A program made the translations under genes and the position numbers. Below the pieces are notes generated by a model. The model had not been told where the DNA came from. It saw nothing but the letters and a program-made list of their open reading frames with translations, and searched no databases. Shown piece by piece: positions 61,672 to 64,000 of a DNA stretch of 64,000 nt (position 1 is its first letter; every line of letters starts with the position of its first letter). Source of the DNA: Actinomadura latina NBRC 106108. GTDB taxonomy: Bacteria; Actinomycetota; Actinomycetes; Streptosporangiales; Streptosporangiaceae. The stretch spans positions 248,001 through 312,000 of the forward strand of contig NZ_BCQS01000012.1 of NCBI RefSeq assembly GCF_001552195.1, given 5' to 3'.

Positions 61672-64000
<2,329 letters not shown>

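Overview
The window is about 72% GC with dense overlapping gene pairs, GTG starts, a conservon, DUF5954 and DUF6221 proteins, a SAM-IV riboswitch and several collagen-like or Pro/Thr-rich surface proteins. This points to a filamentous actinobacterium. An Actinomadura/Thermomonosporaceae-type genome is my best guess (inference, no search run).

Layout. 1-7979: an AfsR/SARP-type regulator (cut by the window start), two tandem GT-B-like proteins plus a smaller third protein, then an NB-ARC/TPR (STAND) ATPase divergent from a small helical protein that carries the same terminal beta-motif as the ATPase. 7991-12015: a DUF5954 protein and a GH15 glucoamylase/trehalase-glucose dehydrogenase pair. 12167-16737: a xylan-degradation operon (GH115 alpha-glucuronidase, GH10-CBM2 xylanase) with a readable promoter and two matching palindromes. 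17125-19522: a patatin phospholipase, then an ArsR-type regulator with a perfect palindrome in front of it and a membrane M23 peptidase. 19810-23582: a conservon (CvnA-D) followed by a StyA-like flavin monooxygenase. 23704-26108: copper-handling YcnI and CopC-CopD. 26603-28173: tRNA-Lys, a LuxR-type response regulator, tRNA-His and oligoribonuclease. 28226-32550: a PNPOx-family protein divergent from a MocR regulator, an amidase-like protein that seems to lack its metal ligands, and an APH-family kinase.

32596-38351 holds two paralogous proteins that join an ECF sigma factor, an anti-sigma zinc motif, a membrane helix and an extracellular beta domain, next to a membrane SBP-VWA protein. 38585-46774: an rRNA/tRNA methyltransferase, a wall protein, a 1271-residue multi-SseB protein with a collagen-like linker and an overlapping small partner, a cysteine desulfurase-like enzyme under a SAM-IV riboswitch, and a lipoprotein. 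46824-51914: a class A PBP, a double FKBP and exonuclease III. 51939-55965: two methyltransferases, an HTH protein, an RsbW-like ATPase and what looks like a detached C-terminal fragment. 56067-58458: hsdM-hsdS without hsdR. 58529-64000: an HpnB-like glycosyltransferase, a secreted lipase, a DUF6221 protein and metH behind an SAH riboswitch whose switching mechanism can be read from the sequence.

The most unusual items are the paired transmembrane sigma/anti-sigma fusions, the NB-ARC/small-protein pair sharing a beta-motif, and the multi-SseB giant with its overlapping partner.
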